From NCBI GenBank assembly GCA_001466705.2, contig LATX02000100.1, positions 124,001 through 188,000 on the forward strand: a DNA stretch of 64,000 bases, given 5' to 3'. Of this stretch, positions 33,683 to 45,699 are shown in pieces; the stretch's first letter is position 1; each line of letters begins with the position of its first letter. A program made the position numbers and the translations under genes. The notes beneath the pieces are model-generated. The model did not search any database, was not told the origin of the DNA, and saw nothing but the letters and a program-made list of their open reading frames with translations. The DNA is from Moniliophthora roreri (taxonomy: Eukaryota > Basidiomycota > Agaricomycetes > Agaricales > Marasmiaceae).

Positions 33683-34440
33683 CTATTCATGTGCAAAATA
33701 AAAGGTAAAAGTTATGCATATCACCATATTGTGCAAAGCCTCTTTTATTAAGTCCATAGACTCTTCCTCTTTAGGTCCCCAATCAACTGCTACATTGTCC
33801 CACATAAGATGTTGTATCAGGGCAGCTATCTTAGCAAAGTTTTTAATAAACTGCCTTACTTGACCACAGGTTCCCAGAAAGCTTCTTACATCTGTCTTGG
33901 TTTTTAGTGGCAAAAGCCAAGTTGTAATGGCCTCCATCTTATGATGAAGGATGTATTTTCCTTTCATCATACCCAATGAACAAATCCAGTGTTCCCCCAC
34001 AAGCTCTTCCTGCAAAATAATTTGCTAGCTCGTATGTTGCTGGAGGAATCCCTGAGTGTTGTATTGTTACAGCATTCAACAGTTCTAAACTGTAAACTAT
34101 ATGCAGTCTTCCATCTTTCTTAGCAACACAAAACCACCAGAATCAGTATGAACTATTTGATGGTTCATAAGTCCTGTTCATAATCTTTCCTTTACACTTC
34201 ATCAAATATTCTGGGCAGAATTGGTGCATTTTTGAACACCCACAGCATGTGTGGTACTACTGGAAATTCTACCTGAGGAAAGAAATCCTCCCTAAAGATT
34301 CTAGCCTCAGGTTCATCCCATGCAAAGGTCATTTCTTGTAGTTTCAATAAACAATGTAACAGTTTTCGTTCTTCTGGCAGAAGAAACCCTTCTGGATGAT
34401 TCTTGTCTATGATCTTCTTTTGTTCTTCAGTATATTGCTT
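33683..34440 (-). pseudogene. Ty3/gypsy reverse transcriptase, C-terminal part and connection (element 2)
   Basis: Frame 34015-33683 encodes the RT thumb and connection: KYILHHKMEAITTWLLP, RSFLGTCGQVRQFIKNFAKI and DWGPKEEESMDLIKEALHN. Upstream (34016-34440) the palm and fingers are present only as broken fragments with many stops, and I could not locate an intact YxDD. The frame ends at the nested LTR. Confidence 0.75.
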
Positions 34441-35215
34441 GCTCAGAGTGTATTGGATTGATTGGCAACTTGGGCATTCCTTCTAGAGGATCCCCCATAA
34501 TATTTTGTTCAATTCTAAATTCAGACAGTAAAGTGGCCTTGATCAGTTTAACTTTCTTAGCCATGGTTTGTACTTCTTCTTTCCATATGGTACTACAATA
34601 CCAGAGCCCTGGAACTGCATCTTGCATACAGCATATTGAGTAGGACACTTTTGCAAGTGTTCTCATGGAGACAGAGTATCCATGTCTTTGTCCAACATGT
34701 TACTCCATTTCTTTGATTGCTGGTCTACATGTTCTGCCCACATTTGTTCTCTTAGCTCATTTGCTTGTTTAGCTAGCTCTATAGCAGTCTCTGCCACCAC
34801 TTTCCTCTGTTCGATTTTCTCTATCACTTTCTTTCTTGTTTCTTCTATCATGTACTCTACACTGACTCTCATATTGATTTTATTTTGTTTTATTGTTTTC
34901 CTTGTCTTTTGTTCCCATTAAGAATTGCTGAATTAGCCTGTTCAACTCACTATCCTCTTCTTCAACATCTGTATATGCTGCCATTACATATGCTTCAGCC
35001 AGCTCTTCTGGTTGGGATTGCTTGCCAGTACTAGGTAACTTATAGCCCATCATCACTATATCGTTTGTTTCCGTGAGCTTGAACTGTAAGGCTACCTCTC
35101 CCTGTTGGCTAATCAGATTCTTGAGGTCTGAAAATTTACATCTCTCTCCATTTGTGGAGATGCTGATTCTTCTACTGGAGGTTTAACTTGCTCATGCCAT
35201 GGAGGCTAATACAAT
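34427..35215 (-). pseudogene. Ty3/gypsy pol linker between protease and RT (element 2)
   Basis: Two short open frames are seen. One (34666-34427) holds KKVKLIKATLLSEFRIEQNIMG. The other (34872-34663) holds a Lys/Glu-rich helical stretch (EETRKKVIEKIEQRKVVAE). Position between protease and RT suggests the usual linker and N-terminal RT extension. It has no catalytic motif and is broken by stops. Confidence 0.5.
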
Positions 35216-35217
35216 TC

Positions 35218-36273
35218 TCATCTAAATGTTGGGATAGTAACCCTTTGTTTAGTATTCAGACATGTTATCTTGAGTTCTGTATCCTTTCTATTGTTCAATA
35301 CTTTTGTATTTGCTAGAGTATTGAACGGTCTTCCTAGTAACACTTGATATGGTGCACCATTGACTATATGCACTTGTAAGTACAGGACTATCTCTCCAAA
35401 CTTGAAGGGCACATTTCTAGCTAAGCCCTATGTAGAGTTTAGTCCCCTGTTTGATGATTGCATGTGTATAACTATATTAGGATCCCAGATCAAGTCTAGG
35501 CTTTTAGCCATTTGTGTATCCATAGAGATTATTTGTAATCCACCATCTAGAACTACTTCCACCACAACACTACTTCTATTGACTTTTGGAAAGATTACTC
35601 TAAGTCTTTCAGTAGTGGCAGCTACTATCATTAGTACCTTTTTCACTCCATCAGGACAATCCACTATATCTGCATTAAATTGGTCAACTGGATCCAACTG
35701 AACCACTGCTCCTGTGGGAATATCTCCTACAGGTTTGGTCAATACCTTGAACATTTCCAAAGTATGTATTTCATCTATATTGACGAACACCTCTTTTATT
35801 TCTTCAACAGTCAATAACACTGCTTCTTCTGACAGATGCTTTGTCTTATTGGCTTTCACACTGCTTTTTAATTTAGACATCACTAATACTCTGTTCTTAG
35901 TCTGTCTATCCAAGGCTTTAATTAGTTTGGGTTGTAAAGTACATAGATCTCCCAATAGCATGTTAAGAGTCTCTTTAGCAATTTGGGCAGCTATTACATC
36001 TTCCAGGTTCAAATAGAGACTGCCTTCTAGAGGCTGCTTATTCAAATTATCCCCTTTTTGCTGAACAGGTTTGGGCTTATTCGACACACACTCTTCCAGG
36101 AACTTGCTAGCTGGCAGAAATGGCTTAAACATAGCAGTGTCTATTGGTTTCACACCACTCAAAGCTTTCCTCACTTCACTATCTTCTTGTGTCCTGTGTA
36201 CATCTTGCTTCAACCCTTCCTTTTCATCAGCTTTCTTTGGACTTTGTTCACTGCTGCATTCACTGCTCTTCAC
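35218..36273 (-). pseudogene. Ty3/gypsy gag-pol segment with retropepsin-like protease (element 2)
   Basis: A 281-aa open frame (36273-35428) has a charged linker and then the start of a retropepsin fold (VVVEVVLDGGLQIISMD, DPNIVIHMQSSN). It continues after a stop into 35412-35218 (VPFKFGEIVLYLQVHIV when read through, then APYQVLLGRPF). The order is that of gypsy aspartic proteases that mature the polyprotein. The catalytic triplet normally read as DSG is DGG here. Most of this frame (down to 35414) is repeated exactly after the N at 36866. Confidence 0.7.
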
Positions 36274-36865
36274 TTTCTTTTCTCATCTGTGAGGAGCAAT
36301 GTATTTCTCCTTCTTGGCCACAGAGAGGCTAGGTATCTCTACTACTGATACCATTTTCACTGTGTGAGTTTTGGTATTTGAAGTGTTTGCAATATCTTCT
36401 TTAGCATTTTTCTTTTGTTTATTATTCTCCATATTCATATGTACACTTTGGTTCTTTTTATTTTGGATATTGGTATGTGCAGTGGGTTGTTCTTGTTCCT
36501 CTTGAGTGTTTGCCACTGCTACTGGCTGTTCTGACCCACACCCATTCCTCAGACTCTCTAGTTTCCTGACTATGCTGTAGTTTCCATACTTTCAATCTTG
36601 GAGATCAAGTATTGTACTGACTCTTCCAGTTTCTTGATGTGTTCTCCTTGTGTTTCTCCTTGCTGTCTCAGCACTGGATAGTCTTTGCTTGAGTCACCTG
36701 CCCCTTGCTTCATGTCTTCATACTTGTCCACAAACTTATCTTCTTCTTTAGTAGCAAACTGCATATGAACTGATGCCATTGGGAACTCCCAGCCTCACTC
36801 ATTGATAACCCTCAACACCTTCTTCCAGGTTTCTTTCTCATCACCCTTTGGAACATAAGAGCCAT
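35414..36865. repeat. Exact duplicate of 36867-38318 at a single-N gap
   Basis: These 1452 bases recur exactly after the N at 36866 (offset 1453). The first copy stops at the N and the second starts just after it. This is interpreted as an unmerged contig overlap and not a biological tandem duplication. Confidence 0.92.
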
Positions 36866-36866
36866 N
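36866..36866. other. Assembly gap (single N)
   Basis: One N, inside gypsy gag-pol. Exact 1452-bp duplicates flank it. Confidence 0.95.
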
Positions 36867-36880
36867 TTTCTAGCTAAGCC

Positions 36881-38232
36881 CTATGTAGAGTTTAGTCCCC
36901 TGTTTGATGATTGCATGTGTATAACTATATTAGGATCCCAGATCAAGTCTAGGCTTTTAGCCATTTGTGTATCCATAGAGATTATTTGTAATCCACCATC
37001 TAGAACTACTTCCACCACAACACTACTTCTATTGACTTTTGGAAAGATTACTCTAAGTCTTTCAGTAGTGGCAGCTACTATCATTAGTACCTTTTTCACT
37101 CCATCAGGACAATCCACTATATCTGCATTAAATTGGTCAACTGGATCCAACTGAACCACTGCTCCTGTGGGAATATCTCCTACAGGTTTGGTCAATACCT
37201 TGAACATTTCCAAAGTATGTATTTCATCTATATTGACGAACACCTCTTTTATTTCTTCAACAGTCAATAACACTGCTTCTTCTGACAGATGCTTTGTCTT
37301 ATTGGCTTTCACACTGCTTTTTAATTTAGACATCACTAATACTCTGTTCTTAGTCTGTCTATCCAAGGCTTTAATTAGTTTGGGTTGTAAAGTACATAGA
37401 TCTCCCAATAGCATGTTAAGAGTCTCTTTAGCAATTTGGGCAGCTATTACATCTTCCAGGTTCAAATAGAGACTGCCTTCTAGAGGCTGCTTATTCAAAT
37501 TATCCCCTTTTTGCTGAACAGGTTTGGGCTTATTCGACACACACTCTTCCAGGAACTTGCTAGCTGGCAGAAATGGCTTAAACATAGCAGTGTCTATTGG
37601 TTTCACACCACTCAAAGCTTTCCTCACTTCACTATCTTCTTGTGTCCTGTGTACATCTTGCTTCAACCCTTCCTTTTCATCAGCTTTCTTTGGACTTTGT
37701 TCACTGCTGCATTCACTGCTCTTCACTTTCTTTTCTCATCTGTGAGGAGCAATGTATTTCTCCTTCTTGGCCACAGAGAGGCTAGGTATCTCTACTACTG
37801 ATACCATTTTCACTGTGTGAGTTTTGGTATTTGAAGTGTTTGCAATATCTTCTTTAGCATTTTTCTTTTGTTTATTATTCTCCATATTCATATGTACACT
37901 TTGGTTCTTTTTATTTTGGATATTGGTATGTGCAGTGGGTTGTTCTTGTTCCTCTTGAGTGTTTGCCACTGCTACTGGCTGTTCTGACCCACACCCATTC
38001 CTCAGACTCTCTAGTTTCCTGACTATGCTGTAGTTTCCATACTTTCAATCTTGGAGATCAAGTATTGTACTGACTCTTCCAGTTTCTTGATGTGTTCTCC
38101 TTGTGTTTCTCCTTGCTGTCTCAGCACTGGATAGTCTTTGCTTGAGTCACCTGCCCCTTGCTTCATGTCTTCATACTTGTCCACAAACTTATCTTCTTCT
38201 TTAGTAGCAAACTGCATATGAACTGATGCCAT
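36881..38232 (-). pseudogene. Second listing of the gag-pol linker and protease region (element 2)
   Basis: It holds the same frames as 35428-36779: 38232-38023 (Lys/Glu-rich, coiled-coil-like KKLEESVQYLISKIESM), 37969-37736 (Gln/Asn/Lys-rich linker) and 37726-36881 (linker plus protease start). Because the DNA is an exact copy across a gap, it should be counted once. Confidence 0.8.
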
Positions 38233-38318
38233 TGGGAACTCCCAGCCTCACTCATTGATAACCCTCAACACCTTCTTCCAGGTTTCTTTCTCATCACCCT
38301 TTGGAACATAAGAGCCAT

Positions 38319-39358
38319 TCTTGAACACAAAGCCCCACATTCCTGGTCTAGTGACTAAGATACCTCTTTTCACTAGGTTCTGCTGGAACTGACAGACGTT
38401 CGCATAGTGGCCTGGTTTCTTGCAGCAATGATATATTACAGTATTATCTGCTTGTGCTGGCCTTGAATCAGAGCCCTTTGCCTGATGGACATTAGAGGCA
38501 TTGGACTTATTCTGACTATAGACTTGGCTGATTTCTGCTAACAGCTCTTTCTCCCTTTTCTCTGCTTGACTGTCTGTGCTTTTAATTCAGGATTACATCT
38601 TATCAAGCATTGAAACAAATCAAGCCTCTGATCCATCTTCTTGTTTGACTATATGCTGTAGTAGAGTTGGTCCTACCATGGGAGCTGTGTTTATCACACT
38701 CTTAGGGTTGAAGACTTGACGTCTGCATTTATTGCTCTGTGGAGCTGTCTCAAACTCCTCCTCTTCAGACATATAAAGGACTGCTCCCACATACATCATG
38801 GTCTTGATGGCTCACATTAATTCATCTAGCTTGAACACATCATCTCTTCTTTGTCCATGTAGATCTGGTGCACACACTCTTCTTGCCTTGCTCAAGGCTT
38901 TACACATTAACCTCTTTTCAAAGGCTGAAGTGTACAACTTGACTGCTTCCATGTTGGAGGTTAAAGGGTTCAGTTTCACAGTTAACAACTTCTGCACCTT
39001 GATCTTAAAAGCTCTGTTGAACACAAGAGCTTTATTCAACCCATCCATAGGAATGTGTTTATACTTCAAGACAATTCTTTCCAATTTGTCTCTGGAACCT
39101 TCATAGTCTGCCACTGCTTCAGGGAAACAAGCAGTTAGTTCCTTTTTAAACTCTTTCCAATTGGCTTCTAAGTGAGACTTCTTTGCCAACTCTAGTCTGG
39201 ACATTTCATTTTTAGTGGCATATTCCATCCATTCTAGTGCTTTCTGAATTTTCACCCAATCATTGGTAATATTGGCTGTCTCAAAAACTGCATCTAAATC
39301 ATCTAGCCATGGAACTAACTGTTCTGGTTCTTCATGCTTCCATGAGGGAGTGGTAATT
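38319..39358 (-). pseudogene. Ty3/gypsy gag with zinc-knuckle remnant (element 2)
   Basis: Frame 39255-38812 (147 aa) is gag-like: WMEYATKNEMSRLELAKKS, NWKEFKKELTACFPEAV and helical, Lys-rich sequence after it. Further 3' (about 38435-38390) lies HCCKKPGHYANVCQF, a CCHC zinc knuckle whose first Cys position is now Tyr. Gag would package the element RNA in virus-like particles. Stops separate the pieces. The gene starts just inside the 5' LTR ending at 39359, consistent with a short leader. Confidence 0.75.
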
Positions 39359-41099
39359 TGTCTAAGATAAGACTAGTGGAAAACTACCCAAAAGATAGCC
39401 TCCAAAAGTCTAACTCAGGTTGTTGTGCAAGTGTGGATCAATGTGATCAGAGTTGCTGCACTTAGAATGCCAACAAAACTTTTAGCTAGGTTGATTCTCT
39501 CTTATTGAAGCAATCTACTTCAAAGTGTTCACCTCCAGAAGAGTATATATGGGTTTTAAAAGAGTTTATATCCAAACACACAAACACACACACAAGAACA
39601 TGGTGCACAAAGCACAAAACACAAGAGCTACAGTCCCACCAAAAGGCTTGGTAGCTGATATAGTCTGACCCTACAGAGTTCAAGACTTCTTTAAGACAAC
39701 TACAGTACACAGTGTACTGGAAAAGGTCCTAGACCAGTTTCTACAAAGAGTTTAATCACAGGCCCAATTCCTTTGTTAAGACTCTAAGTGTGTCACAACC
39801 TGATACCCAACACAGGCCACACTCCAAAAGCTACCAGAACTTTTGGTGTAAAGTTATCTCTTAGAAAAATGCCAAGTGCACTAAAGATGTTATTCTTTGT
39901 CTCTTACAACACAAGTTTGTTATCAGATTTCTATCTCTCTGGAGTCACTCAGAACCAATCTTCAGGGCCTAAAGTGAGGAAGCAAAACTGGAATGGCACA
40001 CAAACTTATACACCAAACAAACTCATCATGTATTCACAATCAGAGGGGGCAGAGTTACTTGAGTATGTATGAATATCTAGCTGTCCTTATATATGGTCTA
40101 TAGAATATATCTACAGAAAATTATAAATAAGGTCTGATAATTCAGGAAATGATAAATGAGTGACTGAGATACTAAAAGAGGGAATACTCAGATGTCATGG
40201 AGTCTGGCCACTAGAGTATCCAACCATATCCATGCAGGTATCTATGTTTCCAGGTGTTCTGGACTCTATAATTTGTATTTTCTCTTTTCTAAGTTGGGTA
40301 TCTATGAGTGGATGGCTGTATCTGTCCTGTTTCTTTACAGCATTCCCCTTTCTAGTATCCGCACATCAGCAGAGGGCTAGATGCCAAAGCTTCCAAGATC
40401 AGAACATGCTGTTACTGTTCCTATCTCCTTCGACAATGCATGCTCAGTCTTATTTAGGACTTCTTATGTGTTAGATATTCTTCTTATGTCTTGTTGTATC
40501 TGTCTGTAGGTAGTGGATGTCCTTCAGAAGTGATTTTCTTCTTCCTGAGAGGACTTTGTACCCAGTTAGTTTATCTCGTATTGTTTATCCACCAGTGAGC
40601 TCTTTATTAAGAGATTGCCTGCTTTGACTTTGATCTATATATTAACTTCAGAGGAGGATCATTCTGTGATCATTCCTGTTCTAAGTTGTCTTTCTGTTTT
40701 AATGTCTCCTCTAAGTACCTCTGTACTGTTTGACTGCATGTTGCACCTTGCAGATGTCATAGAAAGGCAAAATAGAAATTAAAAATCCTGTTGATGGCAC
40801 TTCAAGAGCTTGGTTAACTAGCCAATGCATTCATTAGGCCATAGTTAGGTTCCCTACAGGTTTCAGGAGTGATCTGCTTTGGATCTGATACATAGATAAG
40901 TCAGAAAGTACAGCTTAGACACCTCTGTATAGCATATCATATAGCTCTTTATACTTTCCAGGGTACTATAGCTTCTCTAAGGCAATGACTAGCAGACTGA
41001 GCTCACTCTAGTCCTTATTACCCATTATCTTGTGTCATATTAAAGTGTTCTGATTCAAAGTTAATGAGATTGAATATGATGGATGTCTAGACTATGACA
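39359..41099 (-). mobile_element. 5' LTR of gypsy element 2 (~1741 bp)
   Basis: On the minus strand it begins TGTCATAG (41099) and ends CTTAGACA (39359), i.e. TG...CA with inverted TGTC/GACA ends. It directly precedes gag. It shares blocks (GTGATCAGAGTTGCTGCACTTAGA, CTGTCCTTATATA, CCCTACAGGTTTC) with the LTRs at 56730, 57589 and 59069. Boundaries are inferred from the terminal dinucleotides and from comparison with the inverted copy at 43946-45678. Confidence 0.65.
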
Positions 41100-41715
41100 T
41101 CCACCAATCTGATGGTAGAAGGCAGCTACATGGAAGGATCACTTGACCCAGCAATGCTCTGCACAGAGTCCAAAACACAATAAATCAACTGTTTGGTCAC
41201 CAAATATACCCAACATAGTTAATTGCTATGTAGAATTGGACTTTTAGGCACAAACACATACAATTTATACTGTAAACTAGATCACACTTGTTTATCTCTT
41301 ATTTTGTTATTTCCAATTATCGTTTTGTATATAAAGAGCTGTACTTGTAGATGCAGGCTCAAGCACCAACTGGTACTTGCACATTATAGCCCCACACAGG
41401 GTCGATTTAGACCTCCACACAGCTTTTTAGACCAAGTCTCCACACACTTGCCAGTCAGTTGCTTCTAGTAGAGCTGAGATTGCTATATATCTTGCCTCAC
41501 TGTATACATTCCTTTATAACCAACCAATAAACCACTCATTTTAAAAACCTACACTTTGTGACTCTTGAGTGTAACACTTAAGTCATCCTAACTAAGGTCC
41601 TGAGACTCTACACTCTTATACCAACTTAAGCTGGTCAATTAGCCTAGACATTTCACAAGAACATCTTGACAACAATTTTAATTTTGATCAAAACTCCAAA
41701 CCTAACCAAAACAAC
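41100..41715. other. Flank of the 5' LTR; exact reverse complement of 43330-43945
   Basis: These 616 bp have no coding motif of known family. They are repeated base for base, in reverse complement, immediately outside the LTR at 43946 (coordinates sum to 85045). The segment ends at the N at 41716. Confidence 0.85.
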
Positions 41716-41716
41716 N
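41716..41716. other. Assembly gap (single N)
   Basis: One N. It is followed by a non-identical partial copy of the LTR and preceded by 616 bp found again in reverse complement. Confidence 0.95.
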
Positions 41717-43152
41717 CTTTTAGCTAGGTTGATTCTCTCTTATTGAAGCAATCTACTTCAAAGTGTTCACCTCCAGAAGAGTATATATGGGTTTTAAAAG
41801 AGTTTATATCCAAACACACAAACACACACACAAGAACATGGTGCACAAAGCACAAAACACAAGAGCTACAGTCCCACCAAAAGGCTTGGTAGCTGATATA
41901 GTCTGACCCTACAGAGTTCAAGACTTCTTTAAGACAACTACAGTACACAGCATACTGGAAAAGGTCCTAGACCAGTTTCTACAAAGAGCTTAATCACAGG
42001 CCCAATTCCTTTGTTAAGACTCTAAGTGTGTCACAACCTGATACCCAACACAGGCCACACTCCAAAAGCTACCAGAACTTTTGGTGTAAAGTTATCTCTT
42101 AGAAAAATGCCAAGTGCACTAAAGATGTTATTCTTTGTCTCTTACAACACAAGTTTGTTATCAGATGTCTATCTCTCTGGAGTCACTCAGAACCAATCTT
42201 CAGGGCCTAAAGTGAGGAAGCAAAACTGGAATGGCACACAAACTTATACACTGATAAATGAGTGACTGAGATACTAAAAGAGGGAATACTCAGATGTCAT
42301 GGAGTCTGGCCACTAGAGTATCCAACCATATCCATGCAGGTATCTATGTTTCCAGGTGTTCTGGACTCTATAATTTGTATTTTCTCTTTTCTAAGTTGGG
42401 TATCTATGAGTGGATGGCTGTATCTGTCCTGTTTCTTTACAGCATTCCCCTTTCTAGTATCCGCACATCAGCAGAGGGCTAGATGCCAAAGCTTCCAAGA
42501 TCAGAACATGCTGTTACTGTTCCTATCTCCTTCGACAATGCATGCTCAGTCTTATTTAGGACTTCTTATGTGTTAGATATTCTTCTTATGTCTTGTTGTA
42601 TCTGTCTGTAGGTAGTGGATGTCCTTCAGAAGTGATTTTCTTCTTCCTGAGAGGACTTTGTACCCAGTTAGTTTATCTCGTATTGTTTATCCACCAGTGA
42701 GCTCTTTATTAAGAGATTGCCTGCTTTGACTTTGATCTATATATTAACTTCAGAGGAGGATCATTCTGTGATCATTCCTGTTCTAAGTTGTCTTTCTGTT
42801 TTAATGTCTCCTCTAAGTACCTCTGTACTGTTTGACTGCATGTTGCACCTTGCAGATGTCATAGAAAGGCAAAATAGAAATTAAAAATCCTGTTGATGGC
42901 ACTTCAAGAGCTTGGTTAACTAGCCAATGCATTCATTAGGCCATAGTTAGGTTCCCTACAGGTTTCAGGAGTGATCTGCTTTGGATCTGATACATAGATA
43001 AGTCAGAAAGTACAGCTTAGACACCTCTGTATAGCATATCATATAGCTCTTTATACTTTCCAGGGTACTATAGCTTCTCTAAGGCAATGACTAGCAGACT
43101 GAGCTCACTCTAGTCCTTATTACCCATTATCTTGTGTCATATTAAAGTGTTC
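41717..43152. repeat. Partial direct copy of the 5' LTR after a single-N gap
   Basis: It matches 39479-41050 (starting CTTTTAGCTAGG) with a few substitutions and one internal 136-bp deletion (missing 40012-40149 equivalent). It diverges at ~43152, about 50 bp short of the LTR end. Unlike the other gaps the copies are not identical, so this may be a second allele or a second element. Confidence 0.8.
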
Positions 43153-43329
43153 CAAATCAAAAGGAATTTAAAATGAATAACAGTGGGTCTTTTCTAGATT
43201 CAACATATTAGTGGTCTTAGTTTTCTTTGGTAGGCTACTGTTGTTTAACATGGCCTTTACTTGAGCCAAGGTATTCCCAGCAACACCACTATTTCCAGAA
43301 TCAGCCATCTTATTGTTTTAATAGTTTAT
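43153..43329. other. Unique segment between direct and inverted LTR copies
   Basis: 177 bp with no match that I can see elsewhere in the window and no coding motif. Read on the minus strand it resembles gag-like low-complexity sequence, but this is not firm. Confidence 0.3.
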
Positions 43330-45678
43330 GTTGTTTTGGTTAGGTTTGGAGTTTTGATCAAAATTAAAATTGTTGTCAAGATGTTCTTGTGAAATGTCTA
43401 GGCTAATTGACCAGCTTAAGTTGGTATAAGAGTGTAGAGTCTCAGGACCTTAGTTAGGATGACTTAAGTGTTACACTCAAGAGTCACAAAGTGTAGGTTT
43501 TTAAAATGAGTGGTTTATTGGTTGGTTATAAAGGAATGTATACAGTGAGGCAAGATATATAGCAATCTCAGCTCTACTAGAAGCAACTGACTGGCAAGTG
43601 TGTGGAGACTTGGTCTAAAAAGCTGTGTGGAGGTCTAAATCGACCCTGTGTGGGGCTATAATGTGCAAGTACCAGTTGGTGCTTGAGCCTGCATCTACAA
43701 GTACAGCTCTTTATATACAAAACGATAATTGGAAATAACAAAATAAGAGATAAACAAGTGTGATCTAGTTTACAGTATAAATTGTATGTGTTTGTGCCTA
43801 AAAGTCCAATTCTACATAGCAATTAACTATGTTGGGTATATTTGGTGACCAAACAGTTGATTTATTGTGTTTTGGACTCTGTGCAGAGCATTGCTGGGTC
43901 AAGTGATCCTTCCATGTAGCTGCCTTCTACCATCAGATTGGTGGATGTCATAGTCTAGACATCCATCATATTCAATCTCATTAACTTTGAATCAGAACAC
44001 TTTAATATGACACAAGATAATGGGTAATAAGGACTAGAGTGAGCCCAGTCTGCTAGTTATTGCCTTAGAGAAGCTATAGTACATTGGAAAGTACAAAGAG
44101 CTATATGATATGCTATACAGAGGTGCCTAAGCTGTACTTTCTGACTTATCTATGTATCAGATCCAAAGCAGATCACTCCCAAAACCTGTAGAGAACCTAA
44201 CTATGGCCCAATGAACGCATTGGCTAGTTAACCAAGCTCTCAAAGTGCTATCAATAGGATTTTATTTTTATTTTAACTTTCTATAACATCTGCAAAGTGC
44301 AACCTGCAGTCAAACAGTACAGAGGTACTTAAATGAGACATCAAAATGGAAAGATGACTTAGAACAGGAACAATCAAAGAAAGATCATCCTCCAAAGTCA
44401 ATATATGGATCAAAGTCAAAGCAGATGATCTCTTAATAAAGAGTTCAACAGTGGTGGAAACACATGAAATAACATAACCAAGTGTGAAGTAACCTCAGAA
44501 GCTAGAGGACTGCTTTCTTAGAACTGAAGTTACTAAATGGACAGACCCAACGAGACATAAGAATATCTAATGTCTACAAAGTCCTAACTAGGACTGGAAG
44601 TGCATTGTCAAAGGAGATAGAAACAGTAACAGCATGTTCCAGCCTCAGAAACTTTGGCATCTAGGTCTCTGCCAATGTGTGGATGCTAGAAAGGGAAATG
44701 CTGTAAGAAACGGGACAGATACAACCATCCGCTCCCAGATACCCAACTTAGAAAAGAGAAAATACAAATTATAGAGTCCAGAACACCTGGAAACATAGAT
44801 ACCCATGTGGATATGGTTGGATACTCTAGTGGCCAGACTCCATGACATCTGCATATTCCCTCTTTTAGCATCTCAGTCACTCAATTATTATTTCCTGAAT
44901 TATCAGACATTATTTATATTTTTCTGTAGATATATTCCATGGACCATATATAAGGACAGCTAGATATTCATATATACTCAAGTAACTCTGCTCTCTCTGA
45001 TTGTGAATACATGACAAGTTTGTTTGGTGTATAAATTTGTGTGCCATTCCAGTTTTGCTTCCTCACTTTAGGCCCTGGAGATTGGTCCTGAGTGACTCCA
45101 GAGAGATAGACATCTGATAAAGAACTTGCATCATAAGAGATAAGAGTAACATCTTGAGTGCATGATAGCACTTTGCTCAGAGACACTTTACACCAAGAAG
45201 GAGCCTTGGGCACTTGGAGTGTGGCCTGTGTTGGGTATCAGGTTGTAACACACTTAGAGTCTTAGCAAGGGGTGTGCCTGTGCTGAGATCTTTGTAGAAA
45301 TTGATCTAGGACCTTTTCCAGTATGCTGAGTGCTGTAGTTGTCTTAAAGAAGTCTTGAACTCCATAGGGTCAGACTATATCAGCTACCAAGTCTTTGTAC
45401 AGGACTGTAGATCTTGTGTTTGTGCTTAGCACACTGTGTTCTTTGTGGTTTGTGTGTGTTGTGAAATAAACCCATTTTAAAACCCATCTATACTCCTTTG
45501 GAGGTGAACACTTTGAAGCAGAACACTTCAATAAGAGAGAATTAACATAGCTAAGAGTTTTGTTGGCATTCTAAGTGTGGCAACTCTAATCACGTCAATC
45601 CACACTTGCACAACAACTGGAGATAGAGCTTTTGGAGGTTATCCTTTGGGTAGTTTTCCACTAGTCTTATCTTAGAAA
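43330..45678 (+). mobile_element. Inverted copy: flank plus LTR of a second gypsy element
   Basis: 43330-43945 is the exact reverse complement of 41100-41715. 43946-45678 (TGTCATAG...CTTAGAAA, 1733 bp) is a diverged LTR in the opposite orientation to 39359-41099. Just after it, AATTACTGGCATC resembles the AATTACCACTCCC that follows LTR 39359 on the minus strand. A short remnant of internal sequence continues to ~45700 and is then lost. Confidence 0.7.
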
Positions 45679-45699
45679 AATTACTGGCATCTTTCTCTG

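Larger units (their letters stand above)
31184..33720. mobile_element. Nested solo LTR inside gypsy pol (contains an assembly duplication)
   Basis: It interrupts pol between IKEALHN (connection, 33.74 kb) and LKPIDY (RNase H, 31.16 kb), which are adjacent in intact elements. The ends TATGC (31184) and GCATA (33716-33720) are inverted. It carries the CCCTTATATA and CCCTACAGG motifs shared with the other ~1.7-kb LTRs of the window. Removing the duplicated 881 bp plus N gives ~1655 bp, matching those LTR lengths. No coding sequence lies inside. A clear target-site duplication was not seen (AAACC versus TCACC). Confidence 0.65.

Noticed and set aside
36058..36348. 96-aa hydrophobic frame on + (and copy at 37511)
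   Set aside because: Antisense of the gypsy gag-pol linker; the hydrophobic composition reflects the complement of Lys/Glu codons.
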